A stretch of DNA of 64,000 bases, from positions 83,628,841-83,692,840 of the forward strand of contig OV884015.1 of the NCBI GenBank assembly GCA_930367205.1. The letters are read 5' to 3'. Below are positions 46,978 to 60,335 of this stretch, one piece after another. Position numbers and translations under genes: made by a program. Below the pieces are notes generated by a model. That model was not told the origin of the DNA and made no database searches. It worked only from the letters and a program-made list of their open reading frames with translations. Source of the stretch: Acanthosoma haemorrhoidale (taxonomy: Eukaryota; Arthropoda; Insecta; Hemiptera; Acanthosomatidae). Position 1 is the first letter of the stretch. The number at the start of each line of letters is the position of its first letter.

Positions 46978-48163
46978 ATATAATTACAATCTGCATTTTA
47001 TTGGACATCAATGTTTTCATTCATACCCCATTGTCACGTATTTATAGCATGTCACGAGGTCACTGCCGCTTTAGTTTCTGAGGAGGGTTTTAAGGCTGTG
47101 TGGCGAAGTGTAATGACTGCTGTAGTGGATTAGGTTGGTTGAAGAGGTTTCAATGGAATGTCATCAACTTGGAAGGGATGAATTGAAGAATGTATAGTAC
47201 GGGTATATTAAGATCGTTATGAAGGTTTTTGTTGCAGACTTGAATAGCCCTGACTATTATTTTCAGTACTTTTGATTGAATGAATTCAATACGCTTGATG
47301 TCAGACTTTCCGTCTCCCCATTGCTCTATTCCGTATGTCTAGATTGGCTTTAGTATAACTTTGTAAATTAGTAATTCATCTTCTATTGAGAGGCTATGCC
47401 CTTCGAATTAGTATGGACAGTCGTCCAAAGCGTCTGTTTGGTCCTTGTCTTTTTATCCTAGTGTGTGGTGTACATTTCAGCCTTCTGTCGAGATGGAAGC
47501 CTAAATACCGTACTGTCTCGGAAACAGGAAGAGAGATGGGATTAAAAAGGTAATGTGGGATCATTTTGCTTCATTAACCGCTTGGTTATACCAAGGCTCA
47601 ATCTCATCAAGGTGTTATGGAATGCTCAATCAGGGTTTGGGTGGGATGACAGGACTACAGTGTCATCTGAAAATGTTGCCAAAGACGTATTGGCAGTACA
47701 GAGGACATCTGAGATGTATAGGTTATAGAGGATGTGATCCAAGACACTGCCCTGTGGAACTCCTGATTTTATGAGATAGTAGTTAGAATATTCTAAACCA
47801 CAGCAGACTTAGATGAATAGGTTTGAAATGTGGTACAGTAGGATTAGGGAAAGGTTCTGTGGTAAATATCTGTTTAGCTTGAAAAAAAAAATCTGCGTGC
47901 CAAATTCGGTTAGAAGCTTGTGCTAATCCTAGAAAAACACGAGTGCGATACTGTTTGGTTTCAAGGTATTATGATACAAACGCGCATGGTATAACGCGCA
48001 GGCCTTGTTGTACAGTGGAACGTCGTAGATGGAAACCAAATTGGCGTATACGAAAAAGGTTTTTAAATTAGAAATTGGAAGTAGACGTTTTAATCGATGT
48101 TTTTCAAAGATTTTTGAGAGGGTAGGGAGTTGGGTAACTGGACAGTAAGATGAGGCGTCATTG
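46978..48163 (-). mobile_element. LINE family A, decayed copy
   Basis: Minus-strand match to the 3' half of the reference, from the YRPISLLP region (about 48160) to the 3' end, with many small indels. Part of the 3' UTR is missing near 47030, similar to the copy at 33 kb. No usable frame remains. Confidence 0.82.
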
Positions 48164-48364
48164 GAGAAAATACTGGCCAACCACTACTCCACAGACAACG
48201 CCGTGCCAGGGCAGGACTACTGCGAAACCCAGCAGCAGAAAACAGGACAATACTGCATGTTTGCCTCCCCTGAGCCGCTCAAGGCGATTCTTCGCTGTTT
48301 TCATCTCCTACTGGATCCAACTCGTTAACCTGTACAATTCATTTATCAGGTTGCGATAATTTCC

Positions 48365-48690
48365 GACACCTATGTTGTTGAGGCACACAAAGAGAGGTGA
48401 CCACGCAGCCCACTACCACGCAATCTGTCTCCTGCCTCAAGTGGGGAAGATTCTGGAAAAGATTACACCGAATTACCTGAAGACATTTTTTTTGGTAGAT
48501 TCCATCATTCACTAAGAAAAAACAGACAGGCTCATTAGTATCCACTTGTGAAGGTACAGACGGAGCTACCCTCGATATCAACAGGAACACAGCTAATATG
48601 GTCTCGGTGGACTATCAACTCAGTGTCCCACGGGATAATGTACTGGCAGCTCTGTGACAGGGAATGCCCAGAACAGCTATATACTACGAC
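48365..48690 (+). mobile_element. LINE family C fragment, RT finger region
   Basis: Plus-strand remnants of RT: HAAHYHAICLLPQVGKILEK, then after frameshifts INSVSHGIMYWQLCDRECPE. The latter aligns with the start of the palm fragment at 3174, so these two belong to one family. It lies next to a minus-strand family A copy. Confidence 0.7.
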
Positions 48691-48699
48691 ACAGCTATA

Positions 48700-49439
48700 T
48701 AACAATACATAGTTCAGTATAATTATCCCAAATTGATTATATCCTAAATATTATAAAAGGTATTACCGCAAAATTTAAAGATAAATGAAAATAATGTGAG
48801 AACGACTAAATATTGCTAAGATAAATTACCCTTGGGACTTAATTTAATTAAAAAATATTCTTCTATCACCATCAACTTTTTTTTTTAGTTTTTCGTCGTT
48901 ACGTGTTTTATTATATTATTCCTTAATTAAAATGTATGCCTACATCAATGAAGATTATATTCACAATTCAATACAATTTCAATGATAATAGTTTTGTTTG
49001 TTTTTAAACCAGATACATTGCAAGTTTATTTTTATAATTTAAATCTTGCGAAAAAATTGATTTGATTTGAAATCTGATAATGATAAATTATTTAGGTGAA
49101 AGGCAGCAAAAATGAAAGTCATTCAAATGAATGAGTTTAATCTATTAAAATTGTAACTCGACTTATTCAGCGCTAATAAAAGCAGGGATTCTCTAGAAAA
49201 CATATATAAATTTAAATGGCTAAAATAACAAAAAAACCTTTATAAGTTTTTTGTACTTTTTGGATACCGATAAAAATCTTTTGTGAAAAATGAGTTTTAA
49301 AATCTGATCTAAAGTGACTGAATGTTAGCGAAACGGAATAGTTTTTTTTTTTACGTCAAGATTTGTTTTTATCTCACTGCCTTTATTATCACGTTTTGGA
49401 AAATATATGTTGACTATTTTCGAATAGTTTTTGCGATTT
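48700..49439. other. AT-rich non-coding DNA
   Basis: No gene or shared repeat recognised. Confidence 0.45.
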
Positions 49440-49860
49440 CCAAGTAATTGATGTGACTGCAGACAGAGGTTCTGATGATATGAAATATGAAGGACGTTCT
49501 TTACCTGTTAGTGATTACAGCCTCTGCCTTGTGACGAACGGAATCAAACATAAATGAGGCTTAGCAGAAGACAGAACAATCGTTACAACCGACAATGGCC
49601 TAACCACAGTTTTCGCATTGCAGGCACAAATGTGCACAAGTGCAGCGTGATAATACGGTGAGCAGATGATTCACGCTTCACCGCAGATATTTTCCAACAA
49701 CAAGCAACAGCTTTTGTCCAGCGGTCGAAGTGAGAATTAAAACCGACCCGCCGGTGCTGAGCACCTTTGGCTAGCTGCTAATTAATTGTTATTGCCGTAT
49801 GTGGTGGCCGTAGCCTTTAATTTAATTTATTTGATGAGGTGAAAAAAAACAAGGGGACGT
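49440..49860. promoter_or_regulatory. Candidate conserved non-coding / regulatory patch
   Basis: Complex, GC-richer sequence with no frame and no repeat match, ending in a cluster of homeodomain-type cores (GCTAATTAATTGTTATTG, then TTTAATTTAATTTA). It looks like an enhancer in texture only. Confidence 0.27.
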
Positions 49861-50128
49861 TTTTAGGAGGAAATTCATGTTTAGTTATTATCTATTTGTT
49901 TGTGTTTTCATGTTTAAAATCTCAAAATTAAACGTTTGAGTCCCGCCGAATGACGAAATGTCGAACGAAGCGTGCATAGCTAAACCATGTTTATTTCTAA
50001 TACAGAGTTTTATGCCATATGTTTAGTTCTTAACTTCTTATATCGATCACTTCTTTAGATTTTGTGGTCTAGACACTATTGAGACTATTGGGTCTTCTGT
50101 ATAGTTCTTCTCATTTAACTTAATAAAT

Positions 50129-50234
50129 TGAGAGCATATATCTTAATTACTTATTGCCTTATAAAGGCAGATTGTAAATATTGCACAATAAAGGAATTAA
50201 TAATTATTGGTCAAAAAAAAAAAAAAAAAAAAAA
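50129..50234 (+). mobile_element. LINE family A, 106-bp 3'-end copy with poly-A
   Basis: Contains just the last 80 or so bases of the 14.5-kb copy plus a poly-A tail (50213-50234). Flanked by the 12-bp direct repeat AACTTAATAAAT at 50117-50128 and 50235-50246. Confidence 0.93.
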
Positions 50235-50246
50235 AACTTAATAAAT

Positions 50247-52499
50247 AATATTGTTTCGAAAATAATTATGAAATATGAGGTTTGCACAGATTAAGAGAAA
50301 GTACTTACTTTCAAATAGGTTCGAAGCTATCAGTTCTCATTGATCAATAGATCTGAAATTTTAAAGCTTACAAATACCCACTTGTACCTTTTAAGCTGTA
50401 TATATTTTGATTAAGATATAATCGTAGGAAGTGTCTGAATACAAAATTTGCCGACTTAAATTAACTACTCAGGAGCCAATGTTCCTTGGTTGAGAAGACG
50501 TCAGTAAAAACAAAACAAAATGATAGATAGTCCAACAATGCAATTTTAAAGCCAAATTTTATTTTAAATGTAATTTGGACCGATTTCAGTAGATGACCAT
50601 CTTGTGAGCATTTTTATTATTGACGATTTCTTATCAAAAGCAATTTTAAGTAGCCAAGATGGTTTGAAAAACAAAAATTAAGTCTGTAGGTCTTCATATT
50701 TTTTTTTGTCAAAACCAAAAACCATGTGTCTCCCTGCCTTAGCCTTTTTTCTCCCAAACTTCTCACGACTGCATATTTTCAAAAATATAACCCGGGTTCT
50801 CGTAAAATATTGCTTTAAAATTTGAGATTTATTAAATCATTGATGGACCTGGAAGAGAGAAAACCGCTCGATATCTGCTTGAAAGTAAACCATATACCTC
50901 CAGCATTGCTAATGGCATGTTAATTTTTTAAGTTAGCATTTGACTTATAAAAAATGACCCGATTTCCAAACAAATGACAACACTATTTATTAAAAGGTCT
51001 ACAGCTAAGTGTTTTCCTTATATAGGAATTTTCTCATCTGACTGATTCATGTTATTTACACGCCACATCTATTTATGTAGAGCCTACCGGAATGCAATAG
51101 TTTAGCCAGACAGACCGTGAAATGGTTTCTCCCTCTAGGCTAAGGAAACGATTCACAGAGAAACAGTTTTTTCAGGAAGGTATACTCCTAAGCACATTAC
51201 ACCAGTAAGTAATAAAAGACGTTTTTTAGAGTTCATTTTAAAGAGCTCAAAACAAATAGAAAAAACAATTTTTAGAAAAAAATTCATTCGAAAATTGTTT
51301 GAAAATGATTCTAGGGAGTGGGACAAAAACTGCAATTATCTGTTATTCCAAAGCCCAAATCCAATTATGTTTTTTTTTTGCCCGGGATGATGTCCAGGAC
51401 AATGACAAGTTTAAATAGTAAATGAATGACTTGATTATATATTGATTGAACTTCTTATTGATGTGGAAGATCCTGCGACTAAGATATGAATAACGATATC
51501 AAAAGGTAAGACTTAACTACTATGCAGAAACGAGGCAATCTTTTAGACTAATAGATTTAAAATTTTAACAGTAAATTAAAAAACCTCAAAGTCTGAAAAA
51601 AAAAAAGTAAATAGACGGTTTCGTTACTGATGATATTTTAAAATCATAGTTCTCTATGGTCCTAAGAACAAAAAACACCGCATTGATTTAGCAAAATCAA
51701 TTCATAAATATTCCATGTTACAAAGGAGAAGTAATCGTTTCCTATGTTGTGTTTCATGTAGTTCCAGAATGTTCTTTAGGGGGGTTTATTTCTGTTGATG
51801 GTTTTTATTTCTTAAAAAATAAATTTTTAGGGACAACGGACCGACAACGGCAAAGTTAGTCAATAATACTATTTTGTATTTTAAAAAAGTATCACAGAAT
51901 CTGTCCACGTGGAATGATCGTGTTGTCTTGGCAATCTTTCTGTTCTGTAGTTCTCCTTTGTACACCCTTTATTTCGTTAATGAAATATTTCAAATTATTA
52001 AGATTAGTTCATAAATAAATGCAATTTGAGCATGTTAAAAAAAAAACCAATTTGGTTACAGATTTTTGCATTAACCAGTTTATCTTATATACGCCATATC
52101 CCTATTCTCTAAATCTAGACTTTACCAGTTTCTTATCTCCCTCTTACATGGCAATTCATAATCAGTCAGTATTATTCGTTTTATTTTTTATTAATTTTAT
52201 TTATTTCCTTTTTTAACACATCCCAGCAACCTATCACGCTCTTGCGCCCCCCCTGTAATAATCGAATATTTTCTCCGCTTCAATTGTTGGGGATTGTCAT
52301 TTCCCTTTCTCATTCATGTTTTTTGTACATATACAATATTATATAGTAGGTTCACTGTAGTCATCGCATATTTACATATGCTCTTTACTCTAATCTTTTC
52401 TTTTTTCATGTCCACTAGTCATATTTATTTTTTTTATTCTTAGGGGGCCAGACTAATGTGTTTTTTCATTCACCATCCCAATGCTTAATGTTTAACTGA
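50247..52499. other. AT-rich non-coding DNA
   Basis: No gene or shared repeat recognised. T10 run followed by GCCCGGG at about 51369-51385. Confidence 0.45.
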
Positions 52500-52870
52500 A
52501 GAAGCTTAGCTAATCTGGACAATGTGACCCATGGCACTGTCGTGACTATACAATATGCTGAAATAGATTTGGACCCAGCTAAGACTGTCTTAAACGCCCA
52601 TTGGCTGACGAAGTGTTGGTGGGTATCTGGCCAATATCTGGAGTCGAATCCGATTTCAGATTTGACGTTATTTCTGATTGGTTCTCGCCAACCGGAAACA
52701 GAGCCAGCCGAGCGTAGAGGGAGCCGTTTCCTTCCTCCTTCACTCATTACCTCCTTCCGCTCTGATTTCTATTCGGTGGAGCGATTTCTCGACATTAGCG
52801 ATGACAAATTGACATTTTATGTAATAAACTGGCTCGCGGCTTGACATCAGGTTGACGTCTACTGTTATGT
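52500..52870. promoter_or_regulatory. CCAAT-rich candidate regulatory patch
   Basis: GC-richer than its flanks with repeated ATTGG/CCAAT boxes (52601, 52632, 52677 areas) and CRE-like TGACG cores. A 106-codon open stretch inside begins at GTG and has no known motif. It could be a promoter or enhancer; no TATA plus initiator pair stands out. Confidence 0.22.
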
Positions 52871-53594
52871 GCTGTATGGCCTAAGGCAAAGGTGAACCAA
52901 TACTGCGGAATCCCTTTAGATTACGGAACTAGGTAAAACGGTTTATGTATTATGTAGGTAATATAGATTGATAATTTAAAAATAAGATATTTTTTTGTTT
53001 GATATACTGCTGATACTAAAACTACTTGCTTGTGAAAACTATCTATAATTCAAAACTCAAAAGTGCATTGCTGTGTTAAATGAGAACTAATTAAACAAAA
53101 CATGATCTTGGCAGTTTCATTTGCCTGCAAATTAGCATTCGTTCAACTATAATTTATTAATCTTGACTAATAATTGATGATGCTTTGTTGAATTATTTAA
53201 TTGTTCCTGAATGCACTGTTAACTTTTAAATGCAATTATTGACTAGTTAGCCATGTTAAACCATAAAAAACGATGGGTAAATTTTCTTCAGGTCTTCCTC
53301 GGGGTGAGAATGATTAAAATAAAGAACATCGGAAAATATAATAGTCCAAAATGATTATTATTTGATACAGATTTATTTTCGAAGCGTGTTTTTATGGATA
53401 TCTCTTAAATAATATAAAAAAAAAATAAAAAAAAAAAGCTGCAAAGTCGCTACTTTCCCTACAGAAAAATACTGTTACATCTTGCTCATTTAACTATAAA
53501 ATCGGTAATTCAACAAATTTTAATAAAACATATCTCCTATAATTTATATTTTAATAAATTGTACCATGTAGTTGATACTATCGGTGCAGGATTG
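52871..53594. other. AT-rich non-coding DNA
   Basis: No feature recognised. Confidence 0.45.
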
Positions 53595-53606
53595 TCTCAA
53601 GCAACA

Positions 53607-53725
53607 TTTTTTTTTTTTTTTTTTTTTTTTTTCTAAGCTCTCAAACTTATAAAAATAGGAATGTGGGAAAAATAAGGAAAATTATTTTTGGCTGGAAAGT
53701 GCCTTTCACTAAGTTTGATATGAAA
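53607..53725 (-). mobile_element. LINE family B, 119-bp 3'-end copy with poly-A and target duplication
   Basis: A long T-run (poly-A on the minus strand) then the family B 3' end. Flanked by the perfect 12-bp repeat TCTCAAGCAACA at 53595-53606 and 53726-53737. Confidence 0.93.
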
Positions 53726-53737
53726 TCTCAAGCAACA

Positions 53738-56700
53738 CACTTCTCATGTAATAGAGACGAAGGATATGCTTACAAGCATATCGAGAATCACATCAAGAAC
53801 AGTCCAATAACAAATTATTTTCGAACAATCGCCATTTCGCAAAGCGTACACCATCACAACGGCTTTCGTTTTGAAAAGATTCCACTCAGAGAGGTGAGAA
53901 TAATGCCGTGCTAACCCCTCCAATTTACTATTTTAACCTTGACATAAGCAAGCACCTTTGTATTTATGGGATTTCCGACGATTGATAAACAGGTTGCAAC
54001 GAATACGGCCACGATAATACGGTTCCTAGATAGATGATTGACTGACCATGTCATGGATATGACATGATGTCACTGATCCTTATGACTTAGAATGATGTGA
54101 TATAGAGGAGACCCCCGAGCGACCCCCTGATCCCTCAGGACAAGAAGACACGTGCTGAGATTGATTCTATTAGTCTAATTGGAGGGGCCTTGGGGGGGGG
54201 GGGCGCCCCACGGACTGCCAATGAGCACCTACCAACCTGTTCACGTAGCTCGTTATTGTTTTCCCTTTTTCTCGGCTCGGGGGATTTCTTCCTCCGTGTC
54301 CCCCTTGGCAGCTTAGCAAAACTCTTTACACTTCTCCGCCCCCAATATAAGTTATCTGAATCATTCATTTACCATCTTCAAATTCTAGGCAGATACCTTT
54401 TGAACAGTGTTGGAAAGTTGAATATACAACTTCTATATAAGCCAGGTATAAGTGTGAATTCAATCTGTCTCCCAAAGCCACATGAAGCGATAAAGCCGAC
54501 CTTGTGCTCCGTCGCGTATTTGTGATATAGATGGGCATTAGGAGCTAGGGGGGTCCTAGGAGCTACTCTATGGTTCAAGTACCTACTAACTGTCTGTTGT
54601 GAGCATGACTGAATACCAGCTAGTCTTATTTTCCAAAAAAAAAAAAATCTTCAGGAAAGTGTAGGTCTCACACTGTAATAATTTGGTTTACGAAGAATGA
54701 CATGTATGGCTGCATACCGGGGATTTGCTGGCATTTCTGCTACAATGAAAGAATTAAGGAATATATTTGCTTTATGTTAATTGCAAATGTGTAGTTTAGT
54801 TAATAATTACCGGAGGTAGTTGATGTGATATATTTTTAAAGAAATAGCCGAGGCACCCCGGTAGCGACTGTTGACCTAGATTTCAGGGTCTAACAGGTAC
54901 CCTAGGTAGCTTTTTTTATGTTCCTTCGCGTATGAATATCTTCATGTTATAATTTTTCCCCCACGACCACTCGTAAATAATTTAATTGAAATCTTGTACA
55001 TGAATAAACAAATAGGGATTATGCCATTTTCTTAGGTAGATCTGCTCAAACTAATAGCTGTTGAACACTTTCTGGGTGGAGGCGATATCATTGATGGTTG
55101 AACTGGCTTGGAGCTGCCTAGGGCAACCCTATGAGCGTTGAATAATGTAAAACCACATTGAGTTTAAATTAATAATGTACTATAACCGTTGCCAATTGAT
55201 GTAAATACCTTACCATATTTAGAGCCAATTAAATTCAATAAGCTAGTCTTTTGAACTTATGAAGGAAATAGTTAAACTAAATATTTATAGAGTTTTTTTT
55301 ATATTCTCTATTAGAAAAGAATAATAATTAAAGTTGTTTGATGAAATAAAATAAATTAATTTTGATGTTCTCTATAGAAGAGAATAATGATTAAATCTAT
55401 CATGGAAATTCGTAAGTGTTGCTTTGTACATTTTCTTGATGTGTCATGCTTCTATTTTTGTTCATGGTTCTTCACATATTGTGTATTTATTTATTTCTTA
55501 AGCACACCTACGCATATTAATGTTCTATAACGTCAATATATAGAACTGATAGGTAACAATATTTAATTTCTAGACTTAATAAGTGGTATGATTAGAGTTT
55601 TTTAATTATTAATTGAGAAAATTGAAAAATGCTTTTTTATCACCCACCATATATATTCGATAAACGAAAAATGTACTAAATTATCGATCCAATCAGACAT
55701 ATCTTCTTTTTATTTTTTATTCATACCAAAATATTATCAATATTTACATTGGTGGAATGTGTTATGATGGTAGTGGTTATGAAGTAGTCAGCCAGCGTCA
55801 TGCGGCCCTTCGGAGCGTAGGTACTTTTACAACTGTATAGCCCAGGCCCCGATTCACAAATCACAGCACAAAATATACTATCAGTCTTCCTGTGCTCAAA
55901 GTAATTTATTCCGGGCCACAAAACAAAGTTAAAAAAATAAGTTATACACCGGATATTATCATAAAGTCGGAACCTTGTTTTATTTTTGTTTATAGAAACT
56001 ATTTTTATTTCCATATTCTATGGCCTGTTGTATATGTGCTGTCTATATTTGCTGAAAGGCCACGGTGTGGGCCCTATTTTGAACCCCCTCTTTTTACGGT
56101 TTCGTAATTCGTGGAAACCCTCTATTTTTCATGATTTGTAAGGTAGAGGCATAAAAGTTTTCAAAAAGGTCTCACTTTTTTTCAAAAAGACACGAAAATG
56201 AAGCTAATCCCTTTTATAAACATGAGTAATTATTGGTTGTTATAATTATTAAAGTTTTTTCAAATTAACAATTTGGACTTCCTGAGTATGCGATTAGTGC
56301 GATTATTCAGATTATAATTACGAAAATTCAATTAAAATGTTACCAATTTTATATTAACTAGTAATACAAAATACATATTTAATAAACCTATGATATTGAC
56401 TAGAAGTCATATTAAAGATATCAACATCCTGATTAGTAATATGTGCTTAAGTGAACTAGAACCACGAAAAATTGTTTTGTATGGGCACTTCTAGGTTCGT
56501 AACCTCCCTTTCATATACAGGGATGATATTTCCCATGAAAGTTTTATCCAGAAAAGGTAAAAATAAAAAACTGTAATATGAAAAGATGAAAGATCGTTTC
56601 TAATGAAAATAACTATCACCAAATTAAAAGCCTTTATGTCATGTACCATATTTGAGTATTTTTTGTGTATAGTGGCAGAACCGTGTCAAATGTATTATCC

Positions 56701-59394
56701 TGTACACAGTATTATCATATTTTACAAAATTGTAAAAAAAAAATGAGTTTGTGATTGATAAAGTAATCAAGCTTAATCAGAAAAGGGATTTTAATGAGCA
56801 TTGATCAGGTGTCAGTGAGAAACCACGGATCATTAGGAATGGTGGTTCATTATCTCACACGCTTTCTTAACAAGGTTGACCACCAAAATGAAATCTATTT
56901 TACTCGACTCTAAATTAGGATGGAATCCTTGTTATTTCAAAACTGAAAATGTACAATAAAAATAATGTTGAGACACAATCATTCCCCGAAACACCAACTA
57001 ATTGATACCACGAGACATTGAGAATGTGGTTTAATAAAGAGGCATCAGGCTCCAGGTTAAAAGGCATATTAGCTGTGAAGAAATTCGTTAGGTTAATTGT
57101 ACTCTTAGGACAAAAGTTGTTCAACTTCGAACTTCACCGATGTTCCCCGAGGGTCTGGTTTGTCATGGTAGCTATTATATCTTAACGGTAGTTAAATATA
57201 ACTCAGGCTGCTTAAATTACGATCTGATTTCATACCTTCCCAAGCTGTGGAATTTATTAATAAATAAAGTGAAATGTACGCTTTAATAAAACTAAATGTC
57301 AATTTCAAAACCATCATTCTCAATTTTTTTGCGAATGTGACTTCGGCTCGATATTGCTTCATAATTTGTTTTTTTAGATATTTAATGAAATTACAGTGTG
57401 TGGCTTCAAATAGAAAAAAAAATACCATACAAATTCTAGGTTAAATATATTTTTTAGGACATTTTAATTTCTTCTGATTTGAAATAATTATTATACCCAT
57501 AATAAATAACTATCCAACTATATAAAGATGCAAATTGAATTTGGAGTGAAGAACAGTAGAGTAGTTATGCACTTTGCTAAAGTGAAGCTTTACATTCTCT
57601 TGCCCTAATTACTGTACTGATAATGATTCACGCAAAAAAAAAAAATCGAATTGTATGATGAACAGTAACCTTATTTTCTATAAAATATGTTTTTCTCGAC
57701 TTCTAGGACCCATTGGAAAGAACGTTGGACATATGTAAAATACTTAGTATCTCCAAAGAAGTTTTTTGAAGTCGGTGACCCCAGGATTGTAGCCTACCCC
57801 TGTGACTTGGCAGTCGATAGAGTTAATAAATTTAAAATACGCACCAGACATCGGATAACAAGCTATTTGTTTTATTTTATCAAATAATTTATACCAGGGA
57901 TGTATAATACAATTAAAAATATTTTATGAAAACAAATTTTTTTTTATTTTTTAGAAAAAACTATGAAGGCATTTGAAAATAAAAAGTTGTTAAATCATTC
58001 AAGTATATTCAAAGCATAATTAACTATTTAAGTATAGCCCACAACCATTAAAATAACTGAATCTAAAATTTCGTTAATTTTGGGTTTTTCCCGGATTCCC
58101 AACTACTTGTGCTTAAGCAAATACCGAGTCCACATTCTAACATTAAAGAATATCGTTTAAGGTTTTTGTCACTTATAAATGCATTTGCTAATATTAAATT
58201 ATTAATAATTGCTATTGGTCTGTGGTTTTGTTAAAATAAATAAATTTATTTACTTGATCCCTGGATATTAAATTTATTTAATTTTCTTCCTCTGGGCCCA
58301 ATTACGTTTCTGGACGTACTTGTCTACTCAACTTAAGTAATTCACGTCAACAACTTACTTATTGCTTTGATCCGATAATTTGAGATATACTTTTGTTGAT
58401 TCAGTACCACCTCTACGACCTGGTAGTTACTCTTCTTTGGGTGGTGAACCTTGTAGGTATCAACTCAGCCTTGTTGGGTAATGCTAGTATTTATTCCAAT
58501 AAATAAGTAGTAAATCAAGTTTAGAAAACTGAAATGAAGTTTGATGGGTAACAGTTTAGCTAGCTCGTTAAAACCCTACCAACTATGACAAATACTTTAG
58601 TTGTTTTTTATGAAATATTTCTGTAAGCATTTAATCTTTGATTCTCTCGTATCGAATCACCTCTAGTTTCTCTTCACCTTACAATGAACCAAATATAGAG
58701 CCACTAGTGAATTTTTTAAACCACTTCTTATTTGATCAATTCCCTTGATATCTAGGTAATAACTTTTATACGGAAACTCACGGTCTGTGCACAGGTATGT
58801 ATACGTCTATGGAAATATACCATTTGTATGTATGAAGGTAGGAGCCAATTTGTATGTCTGAGAATGGCTGCTCTGCATTGTTTACAGTCTGGGGTGGGTT
58901 TACCTTTTGACCGCGAGTTAGGGGTCTGCCTCGCCAGGAAATTGCAAGTGTATTGGTTTTGGCCAAGACCCATGTATATCGAGGGAGGGGGGGAAGTAAC
59001 CTTCTATCTGGCCGCTGAGGCCACCAATATGGAAACCACTTTCTAGACCCTCCATCGTTACCTTCTATAATCCTTTTCAGTAAAACTTCGATCTACTCTG
59101 GAATATAGCCAGGCACTTACTCCGTTCAGCTCTTATAATGTTAGTAACTACTTGACAATGTCAATGTTTTATGCACTTATACATTTCAAGTAACTTTGTT
59201 TTATCAAACAATCATTGTATAGATCTTTCACGAGGGTTATTATAAGTAAGTGATGTGATAATACATCACGCCTCGCCTGGTCAAAATCGAATAAGTCGAT
59301 GGAGGAGGTAATATGTGTAACTTATTATTAATGTAAACAAGTTGGATATCAAAACAAAACCAATTTACTTCGCCTTACTTAACGTAATGTATTT
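53738..59394. other. Non-coding DNA
   Basis: 5.7 kb without a recognised gene or shared repeat. GC-richer patches occur at about 54100-54330 (with a G12 run), 55780-55920, 57740-57830 and 58840-59040. Short open stretches in them have no known motif. Confidence 0.4.
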
Positions 59395-59400
59395 TTGACC

Positions 59401-59602
59401 TTTTTTTTTTTTTTTTTTTTTTTTCTTAGCTCTTAAACTTATAAAAATAGGATGTGGGAAAAATAAAGGAAAATTATTTTGGGCTAATGAGTGCCTTTCA
59501 CTAAGGGGAGTCCCCCATTTGAAAGATGTATGAGAAGGGTATAGGGTGTGGAATGCCTAAAGGAGGCGGGTGGAATCAGGAAAGTAGTGAGAGTCTACCG
59601 AG
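59401..59602 (-). mobile_element. LINE family B, 3'-end copy with poly-A
   Basis: A T24 run then the family B 3' UTR to the TCGGTAGACTCTCACTAC part (compare 40.54-40.7 kb). No target duplication is evident. Its left part lies outside, and its right part inside, the left arm of the large inverted repeat. Confidence 0.88.
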
Positions 59603-60104
59603 TGTTATTGAACAAACATTGAGTTCATAGTTATCCATGAAACTAGATTCATTGGTAAGTGGATTTGTCAGGTATCAAGTTCGGATAAAATAGGTGTTGG
59701 ATTTCCATTAAATTTATTTTTGGGCAACGTATCGACAAGTCATATATGTCTGTATAAGGCCCTTCAGACCATCTCCTTTAAGGGCGTAATATTTCTTTTA
59801 AAACCATAAGTCAATTTTTCATCAAGCCCACCCAAATTTAAAAAATCTACTTAAAATGCGCAATCTCATTGATAAACGAGCCAAAATGTTTTATTTTCAT
59901 TATTAAGCAGAATCATAACTGATCTAAATCAAATTGATGTTTTATCCGAACTTGATACCTGACAAATCCACTTACCAATGAATCTAGTTTCATGGATAAC
60001 TATGAACTCAATGTTTGTTCAATAACACTCGGTAGACTCTCACTACTTTCCTGATTCCACCCGCCTCCTTTAGGCATTCCACACCCTATACCCTTCTCAT
60101 ACAT
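59526..60104. repeat. Perfect 165-bp inverted repeat with 249-bp spacer
   Basis: Arms at 59526-59690 and 59940-60104 are exact reverse complements over all 165 bases; pairing stops sharply at both edges. Each arm holds about 77 bases of family B 3' UTR plus about 88 bases of neighbouring unique sequence. The spacer is AT-rich and unique. A transcript would fold into a long hairpin like hpRNA loci that feed siRNA in insects. A recent foldback duplication or an assembly artefact is equally possible. Confidence 0.93.
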
Positions 60105-60335
60105 GAAGGAACTCCCGAATTTCTTAGAAACATATGAGCAACTATAGAGTCTAGAGACATGACTCAAGTAGAGGGTGATAAAACACCGAGCTATTGAGGA
60201 ATGTTAATCCTAATAGCTTTAATGAATCATCAAATAATAAGTTTGAGGGTTAAGATTTAAACAAAGCTCGCCAATACTGTAACTAAAGATGAGCAGTTTG
60301 TTGAGTGAGATTATCATTTCTTGATAAATAATGTC

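Noticed and set aside
52524..52844. 106-codon open stretch on the plus strand and a 93-codon one opposite
   Set aside because: Non-ATG start, no motif, both strands open at once because of GC-richer composition.
59526..60104. Inverted repeat as a MITE or foldback transposon
   Set aside because: The arms contain LINE B 3' UTR and unique sequence, and no target duplication flanks the pair, so a terminal-repeat transposon is unlikely.
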